Source: Neocallimastix lanati (nom. inval.)
Lineage: Eukaryota > Neocallimastigomycota > Neocallimastigomycetes > Neocallimastigales > Neocallimastigaceae
Direction of reading: 5' to 3'
Length of the DNA stretch: 64,000 nucleotides
Assembly (NCBI GenBank): GCA_016946835.1
Contig: JACVTC010000093.1
Location: forward strand, 167,501-231,500
The position numbers were made by a program, and so were the translations under genes. The notes below the pieces were generated by a model. It ran no database searches. It was not told the DNA's origin and worked only from the letters and a program-made list of their open reading frames with translations. Within the stretch, counting starts at the first letter, position 1; every line of letters begins with the position of its first letter. Shown piece after piece: positions 12,784-26,765 of this stretch.

Positions 12784-14069
12784 ATTTTAATTTCTTTGTT
12801 ATCGATTAAGATTAAGATGAATTAATTGAATTTTTGAATTTAACGCCATTTCATAATAAAATCTTAAATTTCAGTTATTCTTTTTTTTTTTATTTATTTA
12901 AAATGATTAATCTTCTATTTGTTTTCTTTCGGTTTCCGTAAATAAACTATTTGATGTTTTTTTTTTTTTTTATATTTTGTAATACTAAATAATCTGATAA
13001 TTATTAAAAAAAATTTTTTTATATATTTATTTATTTATAATAAATTTTATTTAATATATTTTAAATATTTATATTTTCTTTTATATTTAAATGTAATAAA
13101 AACATATTACAATTAGGAGTCTCTTTATTTATTTATTTTTTTTATTTTTTATTTTTAAATAATTACTTATTTAGTTTTGAAAAAAAAAGTAAATAAATAT
13201 AAATATATATATAATTGTTTGAAAGGAAAAGACCTCTTTTTAACAATTATTATATGTTATTTTGTACTTTATTACATTCAAAGTTTAAAATTAAATATGG
13301 AAATTAATTATTTATATTTGCAATAGTCCAAATGAAATGACAACAATATTTTATGAATAAAAGAAAAAAAAAAAAAAATACAATAAATAAAAAAAAAACA
13401 CAATAAATAAATAAAAAATAATTATGTATATATATGTATATATAGATATATGTATATATAGATATATGTATCACTTTATGATACTTTAATTATTTGTTTA
13501 AAATAAAAGAAGAAATAAATCTTTTTTTACTTCTAGACTATTTAATAAAAATTTAATAAGAAGTAAAAAAGGAAATAGTACATGTAAAATGGATACATAC
13601 ATTCATATATATTCATATTATATAAATTTTATATTTTAATCATAAGAATAACAATTTAATTTATTTTTAATTAATATAGAATATATTTTTAAAATACAAA
13701 AAAAAAATTTAATATAAAATAATGTAACAAATTAAAAAAAAAAAAATACGAATATAAAAAGAAAAAAATATTCTCTTTTAAAATAGTATATAATAATTAA
13801 AAAAAAAAAAAAAAAAAATACTAAAAAAAAGTTATATATATATATAATAAAAAATAAAAAAAATTATATATAAAAAAATATATATACATATATCTAATCT
13901 TAAAATAAAATAAAATAAATTAAAAAAAAAAAAAATATATATATATATATATATAATAAAATAATAGAAATTTAAAATTTTAATATATAAAGAAACTAAA
14001 GGAAACAGATAATATTATAATATTTTAAAGAAAAATAGAATTTTTGATATTAATTAATAAATATTGAAA

Positions 14070-15008
14070 ATGTTTGGAAAAAAGTATTTCTTCATCAAAT
14101 TAGTTGTTTTATTGTGTCTTTTATCACTTATTCATGGAAGAAAATGTTATGTTAAGTCAGGAAAAAAAGAAATAAAAAATATAGAAGAAAATAATAATGA
14201 AATTGAAACAACTATTCCTTTGAAACATGAAAATGACTCAAATACACAATCTGAAAATAATATTGAAACAATATCCGATGCTCATTCTATTGAAACAGTA
14301 ACTAGTACTGTTGAAGTATCCTCTAGTACTGTTGATGTATCCTCTAGTACTGTTGATGTATCCTCTAGTACTGTTGAAGTATCTTCTAGTACTGTTGAAG
14401 TATCTTCTAGTACTGTTGAAGTATCTTCTAGTACTCCTATTTCTACGGAAAGTGAAACAAGTGTTTTTACTTCTACTACTGAAAATGATGAACCTACATT
14501 AACTTCTTCACCAACACCAACTGAAACCATTGATGAATATGAAGAAGAACCAGATGAATATGAAATTAAAGTAAAACTCGAAATCACCGAAGATATCAAG
14601 AATACTTTAAAAGATCTTAAAAAGAAATATCCTGAATATTTTGAAAACTATAAATCAAGTGCAGGTATTATTTGTGACGATCAATGCTTTTTAAATAAAT
14701 TAGCTCTTGTTAAATTGTCAAATGATATTAGATCTTTTATCGATAAAAACAAAAATTTAATGAATAAAATGGAACTTTATAAATATGAGAAATACAATTA
14801 TCTACTATATCATAATTATTTACCTCATGATGAAGCTTGTGCTTATAACGCTGCAGTTCATCCTATTAACCATGATAAAGATTATTCTGGATATTTCTAT
14901 ATCTTTTCATATATTAATGATGAAATTATGGAAAGAATTAAAAATCAATTTGAAAAAAATGTTGTATCCATTAGGAATATAGGTAAAATTGAAATGGAAG
15001 CTGAATAG
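14070..15008 (+). CDS. Small secreted Ser/Thr-repeat protein
   Basis: Single-exon gene of 312 codons starting at the ATG at 14070, preceded by an A-rich context. Residues 1-23 form a signal peptide (hydrophobic core IKLVVLLCLLSLIHG), so the product is probably secreted or cell-surface. A short charged, Asn-rich region follows. Residues 81-122 are six perfect-phase copies of V-(E/D)-V-S-S-S-T, encoded by a 21-nt DNA repeat at 14310-14435. A Ser/Thr/Pro linker reaches about residue 158 and is a likely O-glycosylated stalk. The C-terminal part, about residues 165-312, is rich in Lys and Tyr with three cysteines (in IICDDQC and DEACAYN). It has heptad-like helices and ends in a basic/acidic stretch. 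I do not recognise this domain. There is no GPI-type tail, so it is probably soluble or wall-associated. The architecture resembles fungal wall or adhesion proteins with a mucin-like spacer, but function is unknown. Confidence 0.85.
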   Translation: MFGKKYFFIKLVVLLCLLSLIHGRKCYVKSGKKEIKNIEENNNEIETTIPLKHENDSNTQSENNIETISDAHSIETVTSTVEVSSSTVDVSSSTVDVSSSTVEVSSSTVEVSSSTVEVSSSTPISTESETSVFTSTTENDEPTLTSSPTPTETIDEYEEEPDEYEIKVKLEITEDIKNTLKDLKKKYPEYFENYKSSAGIICDDQCFLNKLALVKLSNDIRSFIDKNKNLMNKMELYKYEKYNYLLYHNYLPHDEACAYNAAVHPINHDKDYSGYFYIFSYINDEIMERIKNQFEKNVVSIRNIGKIEMEAE

Positions 15009-15174
15009 AAATAGAAAATTGATATATAAATATATTGATATATAAAAATAAAAAATAAACACTAAAAAATATTATATATATATATATATTTCTTTTAAAA
15101 CATAAAAATATATTTTTTGTATTGAGTTTTAATATCAGTTTAATAATATATTTATTAAATAAAATATATTTATA

Positions 15175-15206
<32 letters not shown>

Positions 15207-16009
15207 GAATTTTAATTACATTATTTCTATTGAATTTTTTTTTTTTTTTTATCAATTCAATATGACAAATAATATTTGGCTTCCTTTATTATAGTTTTTA
15301 TTTGATAATTTAAATATTTAAATATTTCAAATAAAATATATTTAAATAATAATAAAATAAGTAATAATTATAATAGATATATTTTATGATCATACTAATT
15401 TATTAACAATTAATACAATATAATTAGATATTATAAATGTTTTCCATTTTCACATCAAATTATAATGTATTTATTTTAATTTTATTTTTTTTTTTTTTTT
15501 TTATTAAATTAAAAAAAATATATATATATATTTTTAGTATGCAATCAAAAAAAATTAAATAATCTATATATAATTAATGTTTTATTATTTATTTATTTTT
15601 TTTTTGTTATAATATTATTTAATAATATTATAACTCATTTTCAATAAAATTACTATTGAAAATAAGTAAAAAAAAAAAAATTATATATATATATATATAT
15701 CAATTAAAACAAAAGAAAAAAATTATAAATAAAAAAAAATAAAATAAAATAAAAATAAAATAAAATAAAAATAAAATAAAATAAAAATAAAATAAAAAAA
15801 AATAAGATAAAAAAAAAATAAAAATAAAAATAAAAAAATAAAAATAAAAAAAGTATATATATTTTATTATTAAGTTTATATATTAATAAATAAATAAATA
15901 AATATTTATTTATTTATTAAACAAGTTAAATATATTAAACATAGTTACATTTTAAAAGAAGAAAAAATTATGTATTTAATGTTTTTTTTTTTTTTTTTTT
16001 TTTGAATTT

Positions 16010-16078
<69 letters not shown>

Positions 16079-16438
16079 TACAAAACAAATATTATCTGAT
16101 TTTACTAATTTTATATTTTATCTTTAATTTATATAATGTATTTTTCTTTAAAAAAAAAAAAAAAAAAAAAAGATATTAATACATAAAAATATAAATATCT
16201 ATTTAAAAAAAGCAAAAAAAAAAAACTGATTAAAGTAAATATTCTACATAACATTTAACCCTTTTGATCTAAATTTTAATAATTTAATATTTACTTTAAA
16301 ATTTAATTTTGTTATTCGTTCATCGATCTTTCTTTTGAATAAATATTTTAATATATAAAATTGTATTACAATTAACATTGTTTCGATAAACTTTATCATC
16401 AGTAACATTAATATATAAAATTGTTATAAAATTTTTAA

Positions 16439-16482
<44 letters not shown>

Positions 16483-18350
16483 AAAGTTTAGAAATAGGGA
16501 TATAAATGAAATGCTACAATAATATGTTTGTAATTGGTAAGCACTTATCATTATACATTTTTTTTTTTTTTTAGTGTAAATTCAAAGTAATATCAAAATA
16601 AAATAAATTCAACTAATTATAATATTTTAACTTATTTATATGCTATATAAACTTATTAATGAAAAATTAGATATTCATACTATTCATTTCTTTCTTTCTT
16701 TTTTTTTTTTTTTTTTTTAAATATTATTCATATTACTTATTTTTATTTTTATAACTATTATTCATACTATTTTACTCCATTATAAAATGTAATATATTTA
16801 AATTTTACATATAATTAATGTATTATATTTTATATATAAAATATTTTAAATGGTAAATTATTAGAGTTTTCATATATCTATAATTTATATTATATATTTT
16901 TATATACATTATGATATATTTTATTTTTAATAATATATTGTATAATATATATAAATTATTCATGACATTATAAATTTTATATCCTGAACTATTTTTTAAA
17001 TTTTATAATTCTCATTCTCATACTTATTTTTCTTTTTAAATAATATAAAAATATATATTTAATTCATTTTTAAATAAAATATCAATAAACATAAAGTAAA
17101 AATTTTATAATAATAAATATATAAAGTAAAAAAAAAGAAAAGATTATGTAATATTATAATAAATATAATTATAAAATTAATATTTAATTTTTTTTATGTT
17201 TTTTTTTTTTTTTTTATTTAATAATAATAATAATAATATTCAACCTTTTAATAATAAGTATCAATATAAAAAATTTTTATTAAATTATAATAAATAATAA
17301 TAAATAAATATCATATTTTTACTAACTAGTAAAAATATGATATTTACAATATTAATAAAAAAAAAACCTTTATTTTCTTATAGTTTATTATTTTTATATA
17401 ATTATTATAATTTTATTTTTTTTTAATTAGTATATCTTTTATAATAATCTTATGTTTTTTTTTTATATATAATTAATTTTATCATTTTATATAATTAATT
17501 ATTTTATAATTATTCACTTTTATGTTCTTATATTATTTTTTTTCTTATAATAATTATTTTTTTTATTATCCTATATAATTATTTACTTAGAATAATTATA
17601 TATTTTTATTATACTTTAATTATTTAATTTGAATATTTATATAATAATAATAAATCTTAAAATGATTATAAAAAAAAAAGTTCATCATCTAAAAAAAAAC
17701 AAAAATCTTCTTTTTTTTTTTTTATTTGTTATTATTAAAATGAATTAATTTTATATTCATTGAAAGAAAAGAATTTAATTATTAAAAAACATAGGACAAA
17801 CAAAAAAAAAAAAAAAAAAAAAAATTATTTTTTTTTTTTTTAGACTAGGGATAAACTTTAATATTAATGGTAAAAAAAATTTCATTTAACTTATTTTTAT
17901 AATTTTTTTTCATAATAAATAATATTAAAGAACTATGGTATGAGTTTTAAGTAGGACGAAATGGTCTCTAATACTTATTAAATATAAAATAACAAAAATA
18001 AAATTAAAAAAAAAATGTCTGAAGTATTTAAATATATATATTTTATTATAAAATATTTTTTTTTTTTTTTTATTTTTTTTTTTTATATTTATAATTTACA
18101 AAATTATAAATATATTGAATTTTTTTTTAATAATTTCATGTATTGTTTTGTTTAAATGTATTTTATAATTTTTGAAGTTTACATTTATATATATTAACTT
18201 TTAATAAAAATATAAATAACATTTCATATCTTATCATAATGATTTTGTATATATTTTATCTAATTAAATTTTTTTATAATTAAATAAACTTCCTATTAAA
18301 TAAATAAACTTCTTATTACATTAACTTATTACAAATTTAAATTTTATTTT
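15009..18350. other. Intergenic homopolymer-rich DNA
   Basis: There is no gene. An (AAT)n run lies at about 16013-16078, an (AAAAT)n-like patch at 15730-15850, and poly-T runs of 20-36 at about 15485, 15980 and 16441. A near-palindrome (ATCATATTTTTACTAACTAGTAAAAATATGAT) spans about 17310-17341. Short moderate-GC patches at 16250-16400 and 17930-17980 show no frame. Confidence 0.6.
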
Positions 18351-18802
18351 TTTATTATTTTTTTTTATAAACCTGAACCTGATGATATTAAATATTTTTT
18401 TTTATTTTGTTAATTAATGATTTCAAATCCATTGGATTTGTTAGTTTTTTTTTTATGAATAGATTCTTTCAGTATTTATGTCTATTATCTATTGTTGTTG
18501 TAATATAAAAAATATTTTTTTTTTTTAGACAGGGAAGAGAATACACTTCCAAAACTTTATTAAATTTTATTTAAAAAAAAAAAAATACATGTAGGTGAAA
18601 AGTACAATTGAAATTAAAAATAAAAAAAAATTTAAAAAATAAAAAAAAAATTTTAAAAAATAAAAAATAAAAAAGCTCGAAAATACTATGTATTTCAGCA
18701 AGTTTGTACTATGCGGGAATTTTTCCCTTCCTAACAAATAAAAAAAGAAAAAAAAAAGAAATAAAACCTAGAAGTAACATCTATTTTTATTCATTAAAAA
18801 AA

Positions 18803-18838
<36 letters not shown>

Positions 18839-20396
18839 CATCAATTTTAATTCTACTTATATTAACCATTCATTTTTATTTTTTTATTATTTTTTTTTAT
18901 GAACCTGAACCTGATGATATTAAATATTTTTTTTTATTTTGTTGATTAATGATTTCAAATCCATTGGATTTGTTAGTTTTTTTTTTATGAATAGATTCTT
19001 TCAGTATTTATGTCTATTATCTATTGTTGTTGTAATATAAAAAATATATTTTTTTTTTTTTTAGACAGGGAAGAGAATACACTTCCAAAACTTTATTAAT
19101 TTTATTTTAAAAAAAAAAAATTACATGTAGGTGAAAAGTACATTTGAAATTAAAAATAAAAAAAAAAAAAAATAAATAAAAAAGCTCGAAAATACTCTGT
19201 ATTTCGGCAAGTTTGTACTATGCGGGAATTTTTCCCTTCCTAACAAATAAAAAAAGAAAAAAAAAAAAAAGAAATAAAACCTAGAAGTAACATCTATTTT
19301 TATTCATTAAAAAAAAAATTTTTTTTTTTTTATTTTTTTTTTCATCAATTTTAATTCTACTTATATTAACCATTCATTTTTATTTTTTTATTATTTTTTT
19401 TTTTATGAACCTGAACCTGATGATATTAAATATTTTTTTTTATTTTGTTGATTAATGATTTCAAATCCATTGGATCAGTTAGTTTTTTTTTTTTTTTTAT
19501 GAATAGATTCTTTCAGTATTTATGTCTATTATCTATTGTTGTTGTAATATAAAAAATATATATATATATATTTTTTTTTAGACAGGGAAGAGAATACACT
19601 TCCAAAACTTTATTAATTTTATTTAAAAAAAAAATACATGTAGGTGAAAAGTACATTTGAAATTAAAAATAAAAAAAAAATTTAAAAAATAAAAAAATAA
19701 AAAAAAAAAAAATAAATAAAAAAGCTCGAAAATACTCTGTATTTCGGCAAGTTTGTACTATGCGGGAATTTTTCCCTTCCTAACAAATAAAAAAAGAAAA
19801 AAAAAAAAAAAAGAAATAAAACCTAGAAGTAACATCTATTTTTATTCATTAAAAAAAAAATTTTTTTTTTTTTATTTTTTTTTTCATCAATTTTAATTCT
19901 ACTTATATTAACCATTCATTTTTATTTTTTTATTATTTTTTTTTTTATGAACCTGAACCTGATGATATTAAATATTTTTTTTTATTTTGTTGATTAATGA
20001 TTTCAAATCCATTGGATCAGTTAGTTTTTTTTTTTTTTTTATGAATAGATTCTTTCAGTATTTATGTCTATTATCTATTGTTGTTGTAATATAAAAAATA
20101 TATATATATATATTTTTTTTTAGACAGGGAAGAGAATACACTTCCAAAACTTTATTAATTTTATTTAAAAAAAAAATACATGTAGGTGAAAAGTACATTT
20201 GAAATTAAAAATAAAAAAAAAATTTAAAAAATAAAAAAATAAAAAAAAAAAAAATAAATAAAAAAGCTCGAAAATACTCTGTATTTCGGCAAGTTTGTAC
20301 TATGCGGGAATTTTTCCCTTCCTAACAAATAAAAAAAGAAAAAAAAAAAAAGAAATAAAACCTAGAAGTAACATCTATTTTTATTCATTAAAAAAA

Positions 20397-20428
<32 letters not shown>

Positions 20429-21189
20429 CATCAATTTTAATTCTACTTATATTAACCATTCATTTTTATTTTTTTATTATTTTTTTTTTATGAACCTGAA
20501 CCTGATGATATTAAATATTTTTTTTTATTTTGTTGATTAATGATTTCAAATCCATTGGATTTGTTAGTTTTTTTTTTCTTTTTATGAATAGGTTCTTTCA
20601 GTATTTATGTCTATTATCTATTGTTGTTGTAATATAAAAAATATATTTTTTTTTTTTTAGACAGGGAAGAGAATACACTTCCAAAACTTTATTAATTTTA
20701 TTTTAAAAAAAAAAAATTACATGTAGGTGAAAAGTACAATTGAAATTAAAAATAAAAAAAAAAATTTAAAAAATAAAAAATAAATTTAAAAAATAAAAAA
20801 TAAAAAAGCTCGAAAATACTCTGTATTTCAGCAAGTTTGTACTATGCGGGAATTTTTCCCTTCCTAACAAATAAAAAAAGAAAAAAAAAAAAAAAGAAAT
20901 AAAACCTAGAAGTAACATCTATTTTTATTCATTAAAAAAAAAAAATTTTTTTTTTTTTTATTTTTTTTTTCATCAATTTTAATTCTACTTATATTAACCA
21001 TTCATTTTTAATTTTTTTATTATTTTTTTTTATGAACCTAAACCTTATGATATTAAATATATTTTTTTTTATTTTGTTGATTAATGATTTCAAATCCATT
21101 GGATTTGTTAGTTTTTTTTTTTTTTTCTTTTTATGAATAGGTTCTTTAAGTATTTATGTCTATTGTCTATTGTTGTTGTAATATAAAAA

Positions 21190-21242
<53 letters not shown>

Positions 21243-21517
21243 CAGGGAAGAGAATACACTTCCAAAACTTTATTAAATTTTATTTTAAAAAAAAATTACA
21301 TGTAGGTGAAAAGTACAATTGAAATTAAAAATAAAAAAAAATTTAAAAAATAAAAAAAAAATTTTAAAAAATAAAAAATAAAAAAGCTCGAAAATACTCT
21401 GTATTTCAGCAAGTTGTACTATGCAGGAATTTTTCCCTTCCTAACAAATAAAAAAAGAAAAAAAAAAAAAAGAAATAAAACCTAGAAGTAACATCTATTT
21501 TTATTCATTAAAAAAAA

Positions 21518-21548
<31 letters not shown>

Positions 21549-21985
21549 CATCAATTTTAATTCTACTTATATTAACCATTCATTTTTATTTTATTATTAT
21601 TTTTTTTTATGAACCTAAACCTTATGATATTAAATATATTTTTTTTTATTTTGTTGATTAATGATTTCGAATCCATTGGATTTGTTTGTTTTTTTTTTTA
21701 TGAATAGATTCTTTCAGTATTTATGTCTATTATCTATTGTTGTTGTAATATAAAAAATATTTTTTTTTTTTTTTAGACAGGGAAGAGAATACACTTCCAA
21801 AACTTTATTAAATTTTATTTTAAAAAAAATTACATGTAGGTGAAAAGTACAATTGAAATTAAAAATAAAAAAAAAATTTAAAAAATAAAAAATAAAAAAT
21901 AAAAAAGCTCGAAAATACTCTGTATTTCAGCAAGTTGTACTATGCGGGAATTTTTCCCTTCTATTTTTATTCATTAAAAAAAAAA

Positions 21986-22016
<31 letters not shown>

Positions 22017-22388
22017 ATTTTTTTTTTCATCAATTTTAATTCTATTTATATTAACCATTCATTTTTATTTTTTTATTATTATTTTTTTTTATGAACCTAA
22101 ACCTTATGATATTAAATATATTTTTTTTTATTTTGTTGATTAATGATTTCAAATCCATTGGATTTGTTAGTTTTTTTTTTTTTTTAATAGATTCTTTCAG
22201 TATTTATGTCTATTATCTATTGTTGTTGTAATATAAAAAATATATATTTTTTTTTAGACAGGGAAGAGAATACACTTCCAAAACTTTATTAAATTTTATT
22301 TTAAAAAAAATACTTGCTGAAATACTATGTATTTCAGCAAGTTGTACTATGCGGGAATTTTTCCCTTCTATTTTATTCATTAAAAAAA

Positions 22389-22424
<36 letters not shown>

Positions 22425-22622
22425 TTTTTTTTTTCATCAATTTTAATTCTACTTATATTAACCATTCATTTTTATTTTTTTATTATTATTATTTTTTTTT
22501 ATGAACATGAACCTGGTGATATTAAATATATATATATATTTTTTTTATGAACCTGAACCTGATGATATTAAATATTTTTTTTTATTTTGTTAATTAATGA
22601 TTTCAAATCCATTGGATTTGTT

Positions 22623-22660
<38 letters not shown>

Positions 22661-22690
22661 AATAGGTTCTTTCAGTATTTATGTCTATTT
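18350..22690. repeat. Satellite-like tandem array, unit about 540 bp
   Basis: A unit beginning with ACCTGAACCTGATGATATTAA recurs in direct orientation at 18371, 18903, 19409, 19951, 20494, 21036, 21613 and 22095, with truncated copies near 22510 and 22551. Unit lengths are about 482-577 and vary mainly through poly-A and poly-T runs. The two units at 19409 and 19951 are almost identical. Fixed landmarks inside each unit are an inverted repeat around AAATCCATTGGATTT, TATTGTTGTTGTAATAT, a TTAGACAGGGAAGAGAATACA box after a poly-T run, ACATGTAGGTGAAAAGTAC, a hairpin (CTCGAAAATAC / GTATTTCGG), and GCGGGAATTTTTCCC. The copies from 21036 on are more diverged. No conserved protein frame is present; longer open stretches are only homopolymer translations. 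Similar arrays can be intergenic satellites or repeated small transcription units. I cannot tell which. Confidence 0.9.
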
Positions 22691-23568
22691 TCTATTGTCT
22701 ATTGTTATAATATAAAAAAAATATATATATATATATATATAAAAATATAAAAAAAAAAAAAAAAAAAAAGGGATTTTTAAAAAATTTACATTTAATCAAC
22801 GAAATAAATAATTTTTATTTTTTTTTAATTTTATAAAAGTTAAAGTTTACAAGTTGTTTATGGTTAACCATAAACCATGAAAACTAGAATACTTTAAAAA
22901 TATTGACTATGAAAAGGAGAGATGAGAAATTGAAAAATTGAAAAATTATTAAATATTATTTTCCAAAAAAAAAAAAAAATAAATAATAAAAAAAATTAAA
23001 AAAAATTAAAAAAAATTAAAATCATTCTTAAGAAAGATTACACCTTTTTTATTTTAATTTATTTTATTTTTTATTTTTTATTTTTTTATTATTATTTTTT
23101 TTTATTATTTTTTTTTTATAATTTTTATTTATATTTTTAAATTTTAATTTTTATTTTTATTTTCATTTTCATTTTATTCTATTTTTTTATAAAATGATTA
23201 TTTACTATAAATTTTTACTTTTTTTTTTAATTAATAAATTATATTTTAATTGCTAAGATAAATTAATTATAAATTTTTACTTTTGTAGGATAAGTTACTA
23301 ATAAATATGAATACATATATATATTACTTTTTACTTTTTTTTTTTTTTTTATTTTTATTAATTATATCTAAAATAGTATAACATTACTTATGTTAACATC
23401 ATATTTCTAGTCTAACTTTTTTTTTTTCTAAGTTTTTTTTTTATTTTTTACTTTTTTATATTATTTATAGTTTATTATAAATATAACTATCATTAATAAT
23501 ATAAATAGTATATATTTCATTATTATTATTTCATTATTATTATTTCATTATTATATTTTTGTTTGCCT

Positions 23569-23599
<31 letters not shown>

Positions 23600-23700
23600 A
23601 ACTTGTTACTTTTTTGATAGTACTTTTGGATTAATTTATATTCTTTTAATTTATTTTTTTTTTTTTTTATTATTTTTATTTAATTATTTTTTTTTTCTAT
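22691..23700. other. Intergenic AT-rich DNA
   Basis: There is no gene. A short inverted repeat TTTATGGTTAACCATAAA lies at about 22858-22875. A (TTTTG)n run lies at about 23573-23596. This is the 3' side of the minus-strand LRR gene and should hold its 3' UTR and poly(A) region. Confidence 0.6.
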
Positions 23701-24386
23701 TTAGGAACAAATCTTAAGTTTATCATTAACCATACAATCGGTATTTGTATTTTTTGTTTTACAAAGGGAATAATTATCAGTGTTGTCAGCGTAATAACAA
23801 CTAAATAAACTATCATTAGATAAAGCTTTTCCCTTAATATTGACATTACCACGAATATCACTATTATTATGTCGAAGATAATATATATATATATATATAA
23901 TTTTTTTTTTATATATATAAAAGAAATATTAAAATTTTTATTTAGTTATGTAAATTTAATAAAAAAAAAAAAAAAAAAAAAGAATAATAATTTAATATTT
24001 TTATTATTTTAAAACTTACATGAAAGTTAATTCAGGTAAATCGTTAAGAGATTCTGGAAGAGTATCGTTAATTTGATTGTTATATAAATCTCTGTAGAAA
24101 AAAAAATTATTTGTTAATTAGTTATAAACAATGAAAAATATAGTTCATATTAGATTAAGATATTTTATCATTCATAAATATCGCGAATACTATTGATTCA
24201 TTATTAGTATATATAGATAAAAATTTAAAATAATTTTTTTTTTTTTTAATACATACAAAGTTGAAAGATTTTTAAGATTTCCTAATGACTTTGGTAAATT
24301 GGTAATTTTATTGTTTTGTAATTGTCTTATAAAATTATAATAAATAAAATAAATTAGTAAACATTGTAAAAAAAAAATTGAAAAAA

Positions 24387-24420
<34 letters not shown>

Positions 24421-24451
24421 TATGTATAATTAAAAGTATAATAATTTCAAA

Positions 24452-24486
<35 letters not shown>

Positions 24487-25141
24487 CTTACAAAACTTTA
24501 AGACTTTTAAGATTTCCAATAGTATCTGGAATAAGAGATATTTGATTATCAAATAAATACCTATATTTAACATATATATAAAAAAAATTAAGGTTATAAT
24601 TAATTTTAAAATTTTACTCAGTTAAAAATTAATTAAAAAAAAAATACTAATAAAAAAGTTTAAAAAAAAAAAAAAAATTACATTTCTTCAAGGTTTTTAA
24701 GGTTACCAATGGTATTTGGAATGGCCTTAATTTTATTACCATCTAAGGATCTATAAATATTATATTAATTTTAATTGAAATTTTAATGAATTAAGTATAA
24801 AAAAAAAAAAAAAAAAATTCATTAAAAATATTACTCTTTTAATATTTTTGTTTTATATATAAATTTATATTTACAATTCAATAAGATTTTTAAGATTTCC
24901 AATAGCAGTTGGAATAGCAGTAACTTTATTTCTATTGAAAGATCTAAATAGATAAATAGTTTAATTTTAATTAATAAATAATAATTTTGAATGCATAATA
25001 TTAATATTATTAAAAATTAATTATAAAAAAAAAAAAAAAAGAAATATATATATATTCACTTACAATTTTTCAAGATTATTAAGATTACCAATAGTATTTG
25101 GAATAATTTCTACCTTATTATCACCGGCGTATCTATAGAAT

Positions 25142-25175
<34 letters not shown>

Positions 25176-26734
25176 AATTATTATTCTTTAAATGAATTAT
25201 AAATTTTTTTTTTCATAAAATGAAAAATACAACTTACATCTTTTTAAGATTTGTAAGTTTTCCAATTGAACTTGGAATGGAAGAAATATTATTGTAACTT
25301 ATATCTCTATTAGAATATATAAATATATATAAATAATATTAATAATTAAATAAAAAGCCATTAAATATTTTAAAGATAAAGAAAATTTATCAAATAAATG
25401 TTTAAATATATATATATATATATTAAATTAATAACTAACAAACTAATAAGACTTTTGAGATTTCCGATTTCACTAGAGATGGTACTAATCTTATTTTTGA
25501 TTAAAGAACTAAATATATATATTTATTTAAATATATAATTAATTTATTAGATAAAATATTATTTAAAATATATAATATATAATATATATTAATATTTATA
25601 ATTTAATAAATTGAACATACAGTTTAGTGAGATTAATCAATTTTCCAACAGTATCTGGGATAGCTGTAATACTATTGAAATCTAAATAACTTTATATATT
25701 TTAAAAATAATAGTTTATTATTTATTTCATTTTTAACAAAAAAAAAAAAAAAATTAAAATAAAATAAAATTAATGAATATTCTTTATATAAATTAAATAC
25801 TATATTTACAGTTCTTTAAGATTAGTAAGATTTCCAAGAACTTCATTAATAGATTTGATTTTATTGTTACTGAGATCTCTGTATATTTTTAATAAATTTT
25901 TTAAAAATATTTATATATATATATATATAAAAAAAAAGTTAAAATAATTATTTGTATTATTTAATAAAGTTTTTTTAAATATAATTTTAATTTTTATCTT
26001 CTTTTTTATTTATATTCTTACAAAAATTCAAGCTTTTTAAAATTATTAAGAGCACTTGGAAATTTAGTTAATTTATTACGACTTAAATCTCTATAATTAT
26101 TAAAGTAAAAAAAAAAAATAAAAAAAAATAAAAAAATAAAAAAATAAATAAATTAAATTAATTATTTAAAGTTAATAATATATTGATATTTAATAAAAAA
26201 AAAAAAAAAAAGTTAAAAGTAAAATATTACAAATATTTTAAGTTTTTAAGGTTTCCGAATGATTTAGAAATAGTACTAATGTTTTGATCATTCAAATCCC
26301 TGTGGAAAAATTTCATTAATTAATTAAAAATTAAAATTAATAATATTAATTATTTTGTTTTTTATTGTTTTTCGTTTTGTTTTTTCTAATGTCATTAAAA
26401 AATATTTTAAAATTTTATATAATCTTACAAAATCTTTAAATTGGTTAATGAAAAGATTGGTTTTGGAATTTCTGATAATCTTTTACTATAAGCGTTAAGT
26501 TTCCTTTAAAGTATATTTTTTTTATTCAATAATTTATTCATTAGTTTATAATATTTAAATTTAAAAAAAAAAAAAATAAAATAAAATAAATTTAATGGAT
26601 TCATATAAAATTATTTTATAATATTAAATATTTACAAAGAAGTAAGATTCTTAATATTTTTTAAAGATTCAAAATTCAATCCATCTTCATAATTACATTG
26701 ATTAAAACTCCTATTTAAATAAAAAAAAAATAAA

Positions 26735-26765
<31 letters not shown>

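Noticed and set aside
14064-14069. TTG start two codons upstream of the 14070 ATG (similarly 58116 for the CBM1 gene and 54977)
   Set aside because: Nuclear fungal genes start at ATG. The first in-frame ATG directly begins a good signal peptide at 14070 and 58125.
14282-14599. 105-codon minus-strand frame with LEDTSTV repeats
   Set aside because: It is the antisense shadow of the 21-nt Ser/Thr repeat in the 14070-15008 gene.
20295-22550. Short open frames in the satellite units
   Set aside because: They consist of Lys and Phe runs from poly-A/poly-T joined to the conserved core, and change frame from unit to unit.
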